NCBI RefSeq assembly: GCF_030733845.1
Contig: NZ_CP132311.1
Span: forward strand, 2,297,501-2,361,500
From: Shinella zoogloeoides
GTDB lineage: Bacteria; Pseudomonadota; Alphaproteobacteria; Rhizobiales; Rhizobiaceae
DNA: 64,000 bases
Direction: 5' to 3'
The position numbers and the translations under genes were made by a program. Below, in pieces: positions 53,458-62,735 of the stretch (its first letter is position 1; the number at the start of each line of letters is the position of its first letter). The notes below the pieces were generated by a model. The model saw only the letters and a list, made by a program, of their open reading frames with translations. It made no database searches and was not told the origin of the DNA.

Positions 53458-55320
53458 TCAGCCGGCAAATTCCTCGATGACCGCCAGGAAGGCGTCGCCG
53501 AACCGGTCGCGCTTGGAAACGCCGATGCCGGGAATGTCCAATAGTTCCTCACGGTCGCGCGGGCGCTCCTTGGCGAGCGCGATCAGCGTCGTATCCGGGA
53601 AGACGACATAGGGCGGCACGTCGAGGTCCTTGGCGATCGAAAGGCGTTCGGCGCGCAGCAGTTCGAAAAGCTCGCGGTCGGAACCGGCAAGGTTGGAGCG
53701 CTCGCGCGCGGCGGGCGAGCCGCCGCCCTTGGCCTTGCGGCCCGTCTGTGGCCGGTCCTTGCGGAACAGCACCTGCCGCTCGTGGCGGAAGACGGCGCGC
53801 GCCTCCGGTTCCAGCTTCAGCGCGCCGAAGGCGGCATGGTCGACGCTGACGAGCCCGCCGGCCAGCAATTGCCGGAAAATCGATTGCCAGATGCGCGGCG
53901 CGATATCCTTGCCCGCCCCGAAGACCGGCATTTCCGTGTGGCCGAAGCGCTCGGTCTTCTCGTTGACCGATCCCATCAGCACATCGATGAGATGCCCCGC
54001 GCCAAACCGCTCGCCGGTGCGGTAGACGGCTGCGAGCGCCTTGATGGCGGCCTCCGTGCCGTCCCAGGTCTCGACCGGGTTGCGGCAGGTATCGCAATTA
54101 CCGCAGCGGCCGGCATGGGATTCGCCGAAATGCGCGAGGATCGCCTGGCGCCGGCAGCCCGCCGTCTCGCAGATGGCGAGCAGCGCCATCAGCTTGGCCC
54201 GCTCGATGCGCTTGATCTCGTCGGCCGCGTTGCCCTCGTCGATCATCTTGCGGCGCTGCACGACATCCGCCATGCCATAGGCCATCCACACGTCGGACGG
54301 CAGGCCGTCACGCCCGGCGCGGCCCGTCTCCTGGTAATAGGCCTCCACCGAACCCGGCAGGTCGAGATGGGCGACATAGCGCACATCCGGCTTGTCGATC
54401 CCCATGCCGAAGGCGACGGTGGCGACGAGGCAGAGGTTTTCTTCCTTGAGGAAGGCATCCTGGTTGGCGTCGCGCACCGCGCGGTCGAAACCCGCATGGT
54501 ACGGCAGCGCGCGAATGCCCTGCGTGTTCAGCCAGTCGGCGGTGTCCTCCACCTTGGCGCGCGACAGGCAGTAGACGATGCCGCTCTCGCCCTGATGACG
54601 CGACAGGAAGCGAAGCAGTTGCTGGCGCGGCTGGTCGCGCTCGGCGATCTCGTAGGCAATGTTCGGCCGGTCGAAGCTGGTGGTGAAGACCTCGGCATCC
54701 TGAAGGCCGAGACGCTCGATGATGTCCTCGCGCGTGTGCGGGTCGGCCGTCGCCGTTAGCGCGATACGCGGCACGCCGGGATAGCGCTCGCCGAGCATGC
54801 CGAGCGTGCGGTATTCCGGCCGGAAGTCGTGGCCCCACTGAGAGACGCAATGCGCCTCGTCGATGGCGAAGAGCGCGATGCGGGCGTCGGCGACGAGCTC
54901 GGCGAAACCGTCCGTGACGATGCGCTCCGGCGTGACGTAGAGAAGATCGAGTTCGCCGGCCCGCATGGCATCGCGCACCGCGAAGAATTCGTCGCGCGAG
55001 AGGGAGGAGTTCAGCGCCGCCGCCCTGACGCCAAGCTGCTTCAGCGCCTCGACCTGATCGCGCATCAGGGCGATCAGCGGCGAGATGACGATGCCGACGC
55101 CCGTGCGGCACAGCGCCGGGATCTGGAAGCACAGCGACTTGCCCGCGCCGGTCGGGAAGAGGACGACGGCATCGCCGCCCGCCGCCACATGCTCGACGAC
55201 CGCCTCCTGCTTGCCGCGGAAGGCATCGTAGCCATAGACGCGCTTGAGCACATCGAGCGGGCTTGCGGCCTGCGCGTCGAACAGTGCCGACAGGGAACGG
55301 GAGGAATCTGCTTGAATCAT
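53458..55320 (-). CDS. recQ: ATP-dependent DNA helicase RecQ
   Basis: RecQ unwinds DNA 3' to 5' in recombination and repair. The 620-residue protein has Walker [17 protein letters not shown], the DEAH-box segment [18 protein letters not shown], motif VI ([16 protein letters not shown]), the zinc-binding cysteines (CRRQAI...CGNCDTC), the RQC region and a C-terminal HRDC domain ([20 protein letters not shown]). The order is standard. The start is the ATG at 55320 or a GTG nine bases earlier. Confidence 0.95.
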   Translation of the reverse strand: MIQADSSRSLSALFDAQAASPLDVLKRVYGYDAFRGKQEAVVEHVAAGGDAVVLFPTGAGKSLCFQIPALCRTGVGIVISPLIALMRDQVEALKQLGVRAAALNSSLSRDEFFAVRDAMRAGELDLLYVTPERIVTDGFAELVADARIALFAIDEAHCVSQWGHDFRPEYRTLGMLGERYPGVPRIALTATADPHTREDIIERLGLQDAEVFTTSFDRPNIAYEIAERDQPRQQLLRFLSRHQGESGIVYCLSRAKVEDTADWLNTQGIRALPYHAGFDRAVRDANQDAFLKEENLCLVATVAFGMGIDKPDVRYVAHLDLPGSVEAYYQETGRAGRDGLPSDVWMAYGMADVVQRRKMIDEGNAADEIKRIERAKLMALLAICETAGCRRQAILAHFGESHAGRCGNCDTCRNPVETWDGTEAAIKALAAVYRTGERFGAGHLIDVLMGSVNEKTERFGHTEMPVFGAGKDIAPRIWQSIFRQLLAGGLVSVDHAAFGALKLEPEARAVFRHERQVLFRKDRPQTGRKAKGGGSPAARERSNLAGSDRELFELLRAERLSIAKDLDVPPYVVFPDTTLIALAKERPRDREELLDIPGIGVSKRDRFGDAFLAVIEEFAG

Positions 55321-55464
55321 GACCTGCACTTTCTACCCCCATTCTGGCCAAGCCGGAACCCACGGCAACCACCCAGCCCTCGTGTTTCGCTTTCGCACAC
55401 AATGTTCTTGATTTGTTCTTATTTAAGGGTGGGTTGCAAGAAGATTGAGAAGAGGAGAAAACGC

Positions 55465-57453
55465 CTATTTCCCCGCCGGCCCTTTCACGCGGCCGGACAG
55501 CACGCCGAACCCCTCGATAATGGCTTCCTGGTTTTCCATGCGCACGGTCTCGAGCTGTACTTCCTGAAGCGCGCGCAGGATCTGCGGCACCCGCTCGCCG
55601 TCGCCCTCTTCCGTAGCCATGGCGAGTTCGCGTTCCAGCTCGCGGCGCTGCCAGAGCAGGGCGCGGGTGCGCTTGTGAAGGGCGAGCGCCTGCAGGAAGC
55701 CTTCGCGGGCGTCTTCCGGGGCCGCTTCCGCCGTCGCGGTCCACAGGCGGGAATTGCGGATCTGCTGGTCGAGACCCTTGAGCAGCGCCTCGAATCCGGC
55801 CGCCTCCAGCTCCTCGACGAGGCGCGCGCGATCGAGCCGCGCGCCGATGGAGCCGGCGGTGCCGAGCAGCGACGACCAGAGGCGTTGGAGGTCGCGGTTC
55901 TCGTATTCGATGATGGCGATCTCATCGTAATCGCTGAAGAACAGGCCGGGATGGTTGACGACGGTGAGCGCCAGCACGCTTTCGCGCAGGGCAGGCAGGT
56001 CCTGCGCGCCGCGCACCAGCGCCGAGCGGGCGAGCCGGTCGGAAATGCCTGACGGCACGGCGCTACCCTGCGGCGCGCCGCGCCCGCCGCCCCTGCCCTG
56101 CCGGTTGCCGGAAAATCCGCCGCCGCCCTGCCGCGGGGCTGGACGGAAGAAGGCGTTCAGCCGGTCGCGCATGCCTTGCTGGTAATGGCGACGCACGTCC
56201 TCGTCGGCGATCGCGCCCGTGATCTGGCGCAGGCGCGCTTCGAGCGCGGCCCGGCTTTCCGGTGTGTCGAAGCTCGCGCCCTGCACTTCGCGGTTCCAGA
56301 TCATCTCGTCGAGCGGTCGGGCGCCGGCCAGCACCTTGTCGAAGGGCGCGCGGCCCTCGTGACGCACGAGATCGTCCGGGTCCTTGCCGTCCGGAAGCAG
56401 GGCGAAGCGCACGGTCCGTTCCGGCTTGATGAAGGGCAGCGCCAGATCGGCGGCGCGGTTCGCCGCACGAATGCCCGCCCCGTCGCCGTCGAAGCAGAGC
56501 ACCGGCTGCGGCGTCATCTTCCACAGCAGTTCGAGCTGGTTTTCCGTCAGCGCCGTGCCGAGCGGGGCGACGGCATTCTCGATGCCGGCCTGGTAGAGCG
56601 CGATCACGTCCATATAGCCTTCGACGACGATGATCGTGCCCGCGGCTTTTTCGTCCTGGGGAGTGTTGCCCGCGCGGCCGGCGCTCTTGCGGGCGCGGGC
56701 ATGGTTGTAGAGCACGCTGCCCTTGTGGAAGAGCTCCGTCTCGTTGGAGTTGAGGTATTTCGCCGGCGCATCCGGCGACATGGCCCGCCCGCCGAAGGCA
56801 ATGACCTTTTCCCGCACTGAGAGGATGGGGAACATGATGCGGTCGCGGAAGCGGTCGTAGGAGACCGGAATCTCCGGGCCATGCACGACGAGGCCGCAGG
56901 CCTCGATCGCCTCCTTCGGCACGCCCTTGCCGGCCAGGAATTCCTTGAGCGCGTTGCGGCTGTCCGAGGCATAGCCGAGGCGGAAGGTCTCGATGGTACG
57001 GCCCGTCAGCCCGCGGTCGCGCAGATATGCGCGCGCCTTCGCACCCGCCGGCGTCTGCAACTGGTCCTGGAAGAAACGCGCCGCCATTTCCATGACCTCG
57101 ACGAGGCCCATGCGTTCCTTCTCGCGCTGCTCGGCCTGCGCGTCCGGCTGGGGCATCGCGACGCCGGCTAGGTCGGCGATCTGCTGCACGGCCTCCGGGA
57201 AGGACAGCCCGTCGAGATCGGTGAGGAAGCGGAAGTGATCGCCCGAGACGCCGCAGCCGAAGCAATGGTAGCGGCCCTTGCGATCCTCGCAGTGGAACGA
57301 CGGCGACTTCTCGCCGTGGAACGGGCAGCACGCCCAGTAGTCGCCGCGCGAGACATTGGTCTTCTTGCGGTCCCACGTCACGCGCTTGCCGATCACCTCC
57401 GAAATGGAGACGCGGTCACGGATCTCGTCCAGGAAGGCATTGGAAAAACGCAT
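55465..57453 (-). CDS. dnaG: DNA primase DnaG
   Basis: DnaG makes RNA primers at the replication fork. The 662-residue protein starts MRFSNAFLDEIRDRVSISEV and has the CHC2 zinc motif (CCPFHGEKSPSF, then YHCFGCGVSGD). The catalytic core follows with the TOPRIM motifs VEGYMDVIAL and DGDGAG, then a C-terminal helicase-interaction region. A Gly/Arg/Gln-rich linker (about residues 440-470) precedes the C domain. I chose the ATG at 57453, with GAGG upstream, over the longer open frame. Confidence 0.97.
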   Translation of the reverse strand: MRFSNAFLDEIRDRVSISEVIGKRVTWDRKKTNVSRGDYWACCPFHGEKSPSFHCEDRKGRYHCFGCGVSGDHFRFLTDLDGLSFPEAVQQIADLAGVAMPQPDAQAEQREKERMGLVEVMEMAARFFQDQLQTPAGAKARAYLRDRGLTGRTIETFRLGYASDSRNALKEFLAGKGVPKEAIEACGLVVHGPEIPVSYDRFRDRIMFPILSVREKVIAFGGRAMSPDAPAKYLNSNETELFHKGSVLYNHARARKSAGRAGNTPQDEKAAGTIIVVEGYMDVIALYQAGIENAVAPLGTALTENQLELLWKMTPQPVLCFDGDGAGIRAANRAADLALPFIKPERTVRFALLPDGKDPDDLVRHEGRAPFDKVLAGARPLDEMIWNREVQGASFDTPESRAALEARLRQITGAIADEDVRRHYQQGMRDRLNAFFRPAPRQGGGGFSGNRQGRGGGRGAPQGSAVPSGISDRLARSALVRGAQDLPALRESVLALTVVNHPGLFFSDYDEIAIIEYENRDLQRLWSSLLGTAGSIGARLDRARLVEELEAAGFEALLKGLDQQIRNSRLWTATAEAAPEDAREGFLQALALHKRTRALLWQRRELERELAMATEEGDGERVPQILRALQEVQLETVRMENQEAIIEGFGVLSGRVKGPAGK

Positions 57454-57554
57454 GGGTACCTCGGTCGAGGTCCATATAACCATGCAAGCGCCCCGCCGCC
57501 AGCGATAGTCGCCCACCCACAGCAATTCACAGGCCGGACCTCAAATCCGCCGTG

Positions 57555-57890
57555 TCAAAAACCCATGTCCGGCGCATAGAAACAGCGCGGCGTGTCCTCG
57601 GTCGGGTAGAGGCAGAGATGGTATTCGCCATCCTGCGAGCGGCGGGCGCTGTCCTGCGAGAGGCGGAAGATGTGGCGGCGGGTGGCGAGACGGTGGTCGC
57701 CGGGCGCGAGCGTCACCTGATAGCCGCCCTCGACGATGCGCACCGTGGTCGCCGGGATCATCTGGCAATCGCCGTTGTGGCTGTTGCCGTTGCAGCAGAA
57801 CATCTCGTATTGCCAGCCGCTCGCGGCATCGTGCGCGATGGCGGGACCTGCAAGGGCAAGGGCGAGAGAGGCAAGGAAAACGACGCGCAT
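57555..57890 (-). CDS. Secreted hypothetical protein
   Basis: The 111-residue protein has a signal peptide (MRVVFLASLALALAGPAIA) and a small mature domain with several cysteines (YEMFCCNGNSHNGDC, LCLYPTEDTPRCF). This pattern occurs in small periplasmic proteins of Rhizobiales that I cannot assign a function. GGAG lies 9 bases before the ATG at 57890. Confidence 0.65.
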   Translation of the reverse strand: MRVVFLASLALALAGPAIAHDAASGWQYEMFCCNGNSHNGDCQMIPATTVRIVEGGYQVTLAPGDHRLATRRHIFRLSQDSARRSQDGEYHLCLYPTEDTPRCFYAPDMGF

Positions 57891-58080
57891 GGAACCGGGC
57901 TCCGTTTGACGAAACGGCCACCGGTGACGACGCTGCAACAAGTCCGGCGGCACGATATGCACTTCGCCGGGGCCAGCCGATGCACGATTAACGCGGTCTC
58001 GCCGGGCTCCTGTCCATCGGGTATAACGCCGCGCTTTGCTTTTGGTTCCCACGCCCCGCACGGAATGCGTGTTGAAACGA

Positions 58081-58108
58081 AGAAGGGCGACCGAAGCCGC
58101 CCTCTTCT
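58081..58108 (-). terminator. Probable terminator after the YqeY gene
   Basis: The arms AGAAGGGCG and CGCCCTCTTCT form a hairpin with one bulge. It lies 20 bases after the stop of the minus-strand gene at 58127. The T-run is weak. Confidence 0.55.
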
Positions 58109-58126
58109 CGAATCCGTTTCACCGGT

Positions 58127-58576
58127 TTACTTCAGCAGGTCCTTCACCACGCCGGAGGCCTTGGCGAAGTCCATCTGGCCGGGATAGCGCTCCTTGAGCA
58201 CGGCCATCACCTTGCCCATGTCGCGCAGGCCCTGCGCGCCGATCTCGGCGATGGCGGCCGCGATGAGGTCCTTCATCTTGCCCTCGGAGATCTGCTCGGG
58301 CAGGAAACCTTCGATGACCTTGATTTCCTCGCGCTCCTGGGCGGCGAGTTCCGGGCGGCCGTTCTCGGCGAAGATCTTGGCGGATTCCTCGCGCTGCTTG
58401 ATCATCTTGGCGAGGATCTGCAGCAGTTCGTCGGTTTCCACGGGGCCCTTGCCGACACCGCGGTTGGCGATGTCGCGGTCCTTCAGCGTCGCCTGGATCA
58501 GGCGCAGCGTGGAAACACGACAGGCGTCCTTGGCCTTGAGGGCGTCCTTGAGGGCGTTTGCGATGGTCTCGCGCAT
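58127..58576 (-). CDS. GatB/YqeY domain protein
   Basis: The 149-residue protein is the stand-alone YqeY helical domain related to the tail of the amidotransferase subunit GatB: RETIANALKDALKAKDACRV, STLRLIQATLKDRDIA and QISEGKMKDLIAAAIAEIGA. It may bind tRNA; the exact role is unsettled. GGAG lies 7 bases before the ATG at 58576. It is divergent from carA, as in other rhizobia. Confidence 0.92.
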   Translation of the reverse strand: MRETIANALKDALKAKDACRVSTLRLIQATLKDRDIANRGVGKGPVETDELLQILAKMIKQREESAKIFAENGRPELAAQEREEIKVIEGFLPEQISEGKMKDLIAAAIAEIGAQGLRDMGKVMAVLKERYPGQMDFAKASGVVKDLLK

Positions 58577-58893
58577 TCTTTTCTCCATAAGAGGCTGTCC
58601 GCGCCGGATGCGCGGCAGGGCCTCGATCGTCGTTCGATTGTGCATGCTCATAGACCGGCAAAGGCTCTGCCGGCAAACAGATTGCGCAAGCGCTTGATTT
58701 TCAACGCTTTATAAATCCACGCAATTCTTGAGGCAATGGTTGACCCCGCCCCCTGCTTTGTCTATTTTCCGGCACCTGCACGAAAATTGGCAATCAGGGC
58801 GAACCAACGCGGGTTTCCGCGCGCCTTTGCCTGCGACTTAAATGGTACCCGGCCCATCGGCTTTCAAGCCGCACGCCCGGTGCCGGAAACGGG
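58577..58893. promoter_or_regulatory. Divergent promoter region of yqeY and carA
   Basis: These 317 bases separate the divergent genes and should contain both promoters. I see no riboswitch-like structure and no certain operator. Confidence 0.4.
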
Positions 58894-60108
58894 ATGATTA
58901 TGACCTCGACCCCCGCATGGACCACCGAAAAGCCGACCGCCCTGCTCGTTCTTGCCGACGGCACGGTGATCGAAGGCAAGGGCATCGGCGCCACCGGCAA
59001 GGTGACGGCGGAAGTCTGCTTCAACACGGCACTGACGGGCTACCAGGAAATCCTGACCGACCCCTCCTATCTCGGCCAGATCGTCACCTTCACCTTCCCG
59101 CATATCGGCAATATCGGCGCCAATGACGAGGACATCGAGGACCTGACCCCCGCCGCCCGCCACGGCGCCGTCGGCACGATCTTCAAGGCCGACATCACCG
59201 ACCCGTCGAACTACCGCTCGGCAAAGCACCTCGATGCCTGGCTAAAGGCCCGCGGCATCATCGGCCTTTCCGGCATCGACACGCGCGCACTGACCGCCTG
59301 GATCCGCGAGAACGGCGCGCCGAACGCCGTCATTGCGCACGACCCGAACGGCGTCTTCGACATCGAGACGCTGAAGGCGGAAGCCAGGGCCTGGAGCGGC
59401 CTCGTCGGCCTCGACCTCGCCAAGGTCGCCTCCTCCGGCCAGTCCTCGCGCTGGAGCGAGAAGCCCTGGGTGTGGAACGAAGGCCACGAGGACCTTACGG
59501 ACGGCGACGTGAAGTACCACATCGTCGCCCTCGACTACGGCGTGAAGCGCAACATCCTGCGCCTCTTCACCGGCCTCGGCTGCAAGGTCACCGTCATGCC
59601 GGCGACGTCCAGCGCCGACGACGTGCTCGCCCAGAAGCCCGACGGCATTTTCCTCTCCAACGGCCCGGGCGACCCGGCCGCGACAGGCGAATATGCCGTG
59701 CCGGTCATCAAGACGCTGATCGAGACGGGCATCCCGGTCTTCGGCATCTGCCTCGGCCACCAGATGCTCGGCCTTGCCGTCGGCGCCACGACCGAGAAGA
59801 TGCACCAGGGCCATCACGGCGCCAACCATCCGGTGAAGGACCACACGACCGGCAAGGTCGAGATCGTCTCGATGAACCACGGCTTCGCCGTCGCCTCCTC
59901 GTCCCTGCCGGAAGGCGTGGAAGAGACCCACGTCTCGCTCTTCGACGGCACGAACTGCGGCCTGCGCCTCGTCGGCAAGCCGGTCTTCTCCGTGCAGCAC
60001 CACCCGGAAGCCTCCCCCGGCCCGCAGGACAGCCACTATCTCTTCCGCCGCTTCATCAATCTCGTGCGCGAGAAGAAGGGCGAGGAAGCCATTCCGGAAC
60101 GCGCGTAA
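58894..60108 (+). CDS. carA: Carbamoyl-phosphate synthase small subunit
   Basis: CarA hydrolyses glutamine and channels ammonia to CarB for carbamoyl phosphate, used in arginine and pyrimidine synthesis. The 404-residue protein has the N-terminal CPSase domain (VLADGTVIEGKGIGATGKVT, FNTALTGYQEILTDPSYLGQ) and the class I glutaminase domain. The nucleophile is Cys286 in FGICLGHQML, and the His-Glu pair is in VQHHPEASPGP. An ATG two codons later is also possible. A terminator follows, so carA is a single-gene unit here. Confidence 0.97.
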   Translation: MIMTSTPAWTTEKPTALLVLADGTVIEGKGIGATGKVTAEVCFNTALTGYQEILTDPSYLGQIVTFTFPHIGNIGANDEDIEDLTPAARHGAVGTIFKADITDPSNYRSAKHLDAWLKARGIIGLSGIDTRALTAWIRENGAPNAVIAHDPNGVFDIETLKAEARAWSGLVGLDLAKVASSGQSSRWSEKPWVWNEGHEDLTDGDVKYHIVALDYGVKRNILRLFTGLGCKVTVMPATSSADDVLAQKPDGIFLSNGPGDPAATGEYAVPVIKTLIETGIPVFGICLGHQMLGLAVGATTEKMHQGHHGANHPVKDHTTGKVEIVSMNHGFAVASSSLPEGVEETHVSLFDGTNCGLRLVGKPVFSVQHHPEASPGPQDSHYLFRRFINLVREKKGEEAIPERA

Positions 60109-60127
60109 GCGCCTAGCGGTTCAGACG

Positions 60128-60158
60128 AAAGGCCCCGGATTGCAGTCCGGGGCCTTTT
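60128..60158 (+). terminator. Rho-independent terminator of carA
   Basis: The arms AAAGGCCCCGGA and TCCGGGGCCTTT flank a 6-base loop, followed by a T-rich stretch. It separates carA from the CRISPR array. Confidence 0.88.
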
Positions 60159-60211
60159 GGTTTTGGAGGAACGACGGTCGCCGTATCGCCGAAGGTCGAT
60201 GCCCATGCGTC

Positions 60212-61022
60212 GTTTCAATCCACACTCCCCTAAGGGAGTGATCCGCCGAGGATCCGCGCACCTACGCGATGATCCGGTTTCAACCCACACTCCCGCAAGG
60301 GAGTGACCCATGCGGCCATCGATCCAGCGGACAAGACCGGCGTTTCAACCCGCACTCCCGCAAGGGAGTGACATTCCCAGCCCTACACCGTTGCCGGCGT
60401 GAAGCAGTTTCAACCCACACTCCCGCAAGGGAGTGACCCTCGGGCTTCGGCACCTCGGGCTTCTGCGCCAAGTTTCAACCCACACTCCCGCAAGAGAGTG
60501 ACTCGGAGCCCCGAGTTGGTCGGCGAGTTCCAGCGTTTCAACCCACACTCCCGCAAGGGAGTGACGCTTCGGCGTGGCTGGCACCGTTGCCGGTGGCGTC
60601 GTTTCAACCCACACTCCCGCAAGGGAATGACTGTTTTCCCTGATCTTTGGCGCTCCCCCTGAATGGTTTCAACCCACACTCCCGCAAGGGAATGACGCCC
60701 AATTGGGCACCCCTCTTCACCAGCTTGTCCGCGTTTCAACCCACACTCCCGCAAGGGAATGACGCAGGCGCTTGCGCTCGTCGGCGATCTCGCCGCGTTT
60801 CAACCCACACTCCCGCAAGGGAATGACGCAAGGTGGAGCGGGGGCGCACTGCGGCTCCGCGGGTTTCAACCCACACTCCCGCAAGGGAATGACCATGGCA
60901 CTTGGACGCGAACTCACCATCGGCCGCGTTTCAACCCACACTCCCGCAAGGGAATGACCAGCCGATGCCCATGACATTCGCCCTGGGGGACGTTTCAACC
61001 CACACTCCCGCAAGGGAATGAC
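60212..61022 (-). CRISPR. CRISPR array, 13 repeats and 12 spacers, no cas genes in the window
   Basis: Thirteen 31-base repeats start at 60212, 60277, 60342, 60407, 60472, 60535, 60601, 60666, 60733, 60797, 60863, 60928 and 60992. On the plus strand they begin GTTTCAACCCACACTCCC and end GGGAGTGAC or GGGAATGAC. Spacers are 32-36 bases, all different and GC-rich. The repeat contains a 7-bp hairpin (CACTCCC / GGGAGTG) with a GCAA loop. The complement ends TTGAAAC, so the crRNA strand is probably minus and the leader lies to the right (61023 onwards). The first repeat is degenerate, as expected at the old end. The repeat resembles type I-C repeats in hairpin and handle. No cas gene lies in the flanking 20 kb on the left or 3 kb on the right. 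Confidence 0.95.
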
Positions 61023-61117
61023 TGCCAGCCGATAACATCTTCCGCGACCATACAAAAGCGTCACGGAAACGCGAACCTTGCGGGAAAGGATGGTCGTATC
61101 CTGCTCGCGGAGAAACC

Positions 61118-61140
61118 GTTCTAAAAAACGCTTTTAGAAC
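61118..61140. repeat. 9-bp perfect inverted repeat beside the CRISPR array
   Basis: The arms GTTCTAAAA and TTTTAGAAC flank a 5-base loop. It lies about 100 bases beyond the last repeat and 67 bases after the MATE gene. It may be the MATE terminator or part of the CRISPR leader region. Confidence 0.55.
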
Positions 61141-61206
61141 AGCTTCTTGCGGGCGCGCGAACCTGCCGGAACGTGCGGCACGCTTGAGGTTCGCACGCCC
61201 GCCCGG

Positions 61207-62583
61207 CTATGCCGCGCTCCGCTGCCTTACCAGCCGGTAGAAGCGCCAGTTGAGCAGGACGGCGGCGGCGGCGAGGCCGCCGACGAAGCCGAACCAGATG
61301 CCGATGCCGCCAAAGCCGGCCGGGAAGGCGAAGAACCAGGCGCAGAAGAAGCCGATCGGCCAATAGGAGATCAGCGCCAGCACCATGGGGATGCGCGTGT
61401 CCTTGAGGCCGCGCAGCAGGCCGGCGGCAATCGCCTGGAGGCCGTCGACGAGCTGGAAGATGCCGGCGATCACCACGAAGGGGCCGGCAATCGCCAGCAC
61501 GGCGGCCGAATCCTTGCCCCCCTTATCGAGGAAGACGGAGGCGAGCGTGGTCGGGATGAGTGCGAAGAGCAGGCCGCCCCCGACCGCGATGCAGGCCGCC
61601 ACGACCAGCACCGCCCAGGACGAACGCACGACGCCGAGATGGTCACCGCGGCCATGCGCCACGCCGACGCGCACCGTGCCGGCCTGCGCGAGGCCGAGCG
61701 GGATCATGAAGGCGACGGAGGCGAGCTGGAGCGCGATACCGTGGGCGGCAAGCTCCAGCGTGCCGATATTGCCCATCAGCAGCGAGGCGCCGGTAAACAG
61801 GCTGACTTCCGCCAGCATGGTGAAGCCGATCGGCAGGCCGAGCTGCACGACCTCGCGGAAGGCCGGCCAGTCCGGCCGCCAGAACCGCACGAAAAGCTCA
61901 TAGCGCCGCATCTCCGGCCGCAGCTGGATATAGGCGGTGATCAGCAGGAAGCTCAGCACGTTGACGCCGAAGGAGACGATCGCCGCCCCTTCCATGCCCA
62001 TGGCCGGAAAGCCGAAACGGCCGAGCACCAGCGCATAGGCGAAGAAGGCGTTGACCGACAGGATGATGATCGTGACATAGAGCACGATGCCCGCCCGTCC
62101 GTGCGCGCTGACGAGACCGCGCAGCGTCATGAAGAGCAGCGCCGGGGCAATGCCCCATTGAGCGATCTTCAGGTAGCTGCCGGCGAGCGCCGCCACCTCC
62201 GGCTTCTGGCCGGCATAAAGCAAAATGTTTTCCGCGTTGTAGAAGATCGGTATCATCAGCGCCGCATAGATCAGCACGACCCACATGCCCATGCGCACGG
62301 AGCGGCGCACGGAGACGGTATCGCCGCGGCCATAGACCTGCGCCACCATCGGCATGACGGCATTGGCAAAGCCCGAGCCGAGGATGAACAGCGTGAAGAA
62401 GAACTGGCTCGACAGCACGATCGCCGCCAGATGCGCGGCGCCGAGGCGGCCGAGGATGACGACGTCCGTCGTGTGAATGCCGAGCTGGGCGAGCTGCGCG
62501 CCGATCAGCGGAATGCCGAGCGCAAAGGTCGCGCGGAAATGCGCGCGCCAGCCATTCTCCTCGCGATGCGGTGCCATGTGCAT
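61207..62583 (-). CDS. MATE family multidrug efflux protein
   Basis: The 458-residue protein has 12 hydrophobic segments in two MatE halves. Typical parts are FALGIPLIGAQLAQLGIHTT, GSGFANAVMPMVAQVYGRGD, QLGLPIGFTMLAEVSLFTGA and GLAQAGTVRVGVAHGRGD. It is of the NorM type and probably exports cationic drugs with Na+ or H+ antiport. The start at 62583 (or 62577) is preferred to the open frame at 62616. No regulator is adjacent. Confidence 0.9.
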   Translation of the reverse strand: MHMAPHREENGWRAHFRATFALGIPLIGAQLAQLGIHTTDVVILGRLGAAHLAAIVLSSQFFFTLFILGSGFANAVMPMVAQVYGRGDTVSVRRSVRMGMWVVLIYAALMIPIFYNAENILLYAGQKPEVAALAGSYLKIAQWGIAPALLFMTLRGLVSAHGRAGIVLYVTIIILSVNAFFAYALVLGRFGFPAMGMEGAAIVSFGVNVLSFLLITAYIQLRPEMRRYELFVRFWRPDWPAFREVVQLGLPIGFTMLAEVSLFTGASLLMGNIGTLELAAHGIALQLASVAFMIPLGLAQAGTVRVGVAHGRGDHLGVVRSSWAVLVVAACIAVGGGLLFALIPTTLASVFLDKGGKDSAAVLAIAGPFVVIAGIFQLVDGLQAIAAGLLRGLKDTRIPMVLALISYWPIGFFCAWFFAFPAGFGGIGIWFGFVGGLAAAAVLLNWRFYRLVRQRSAA

Positions 62584-62735
62584 GATAGTTCTCACTTTCG
62601 CATCGCTTCCGATCACAAGTTCCGGCCGCGATCAATCGAATAGATTTGATCTTTTCATCAAAACTGCAGGGAAACCGGCCTTTCCAGGCGGCCTCCCCGC
62701 GAAAATTTCGTCGAAACGTCACGTTTGAAAGCGCT

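Noticed and set aside
60036..61064. Open frames on both strands with repeated peptides such as SLAGVWVET, PLRECGLK and FNPHSRKG
   Set aside because: They are translations of the CRISPR repeats in different frames, not protein repeats.
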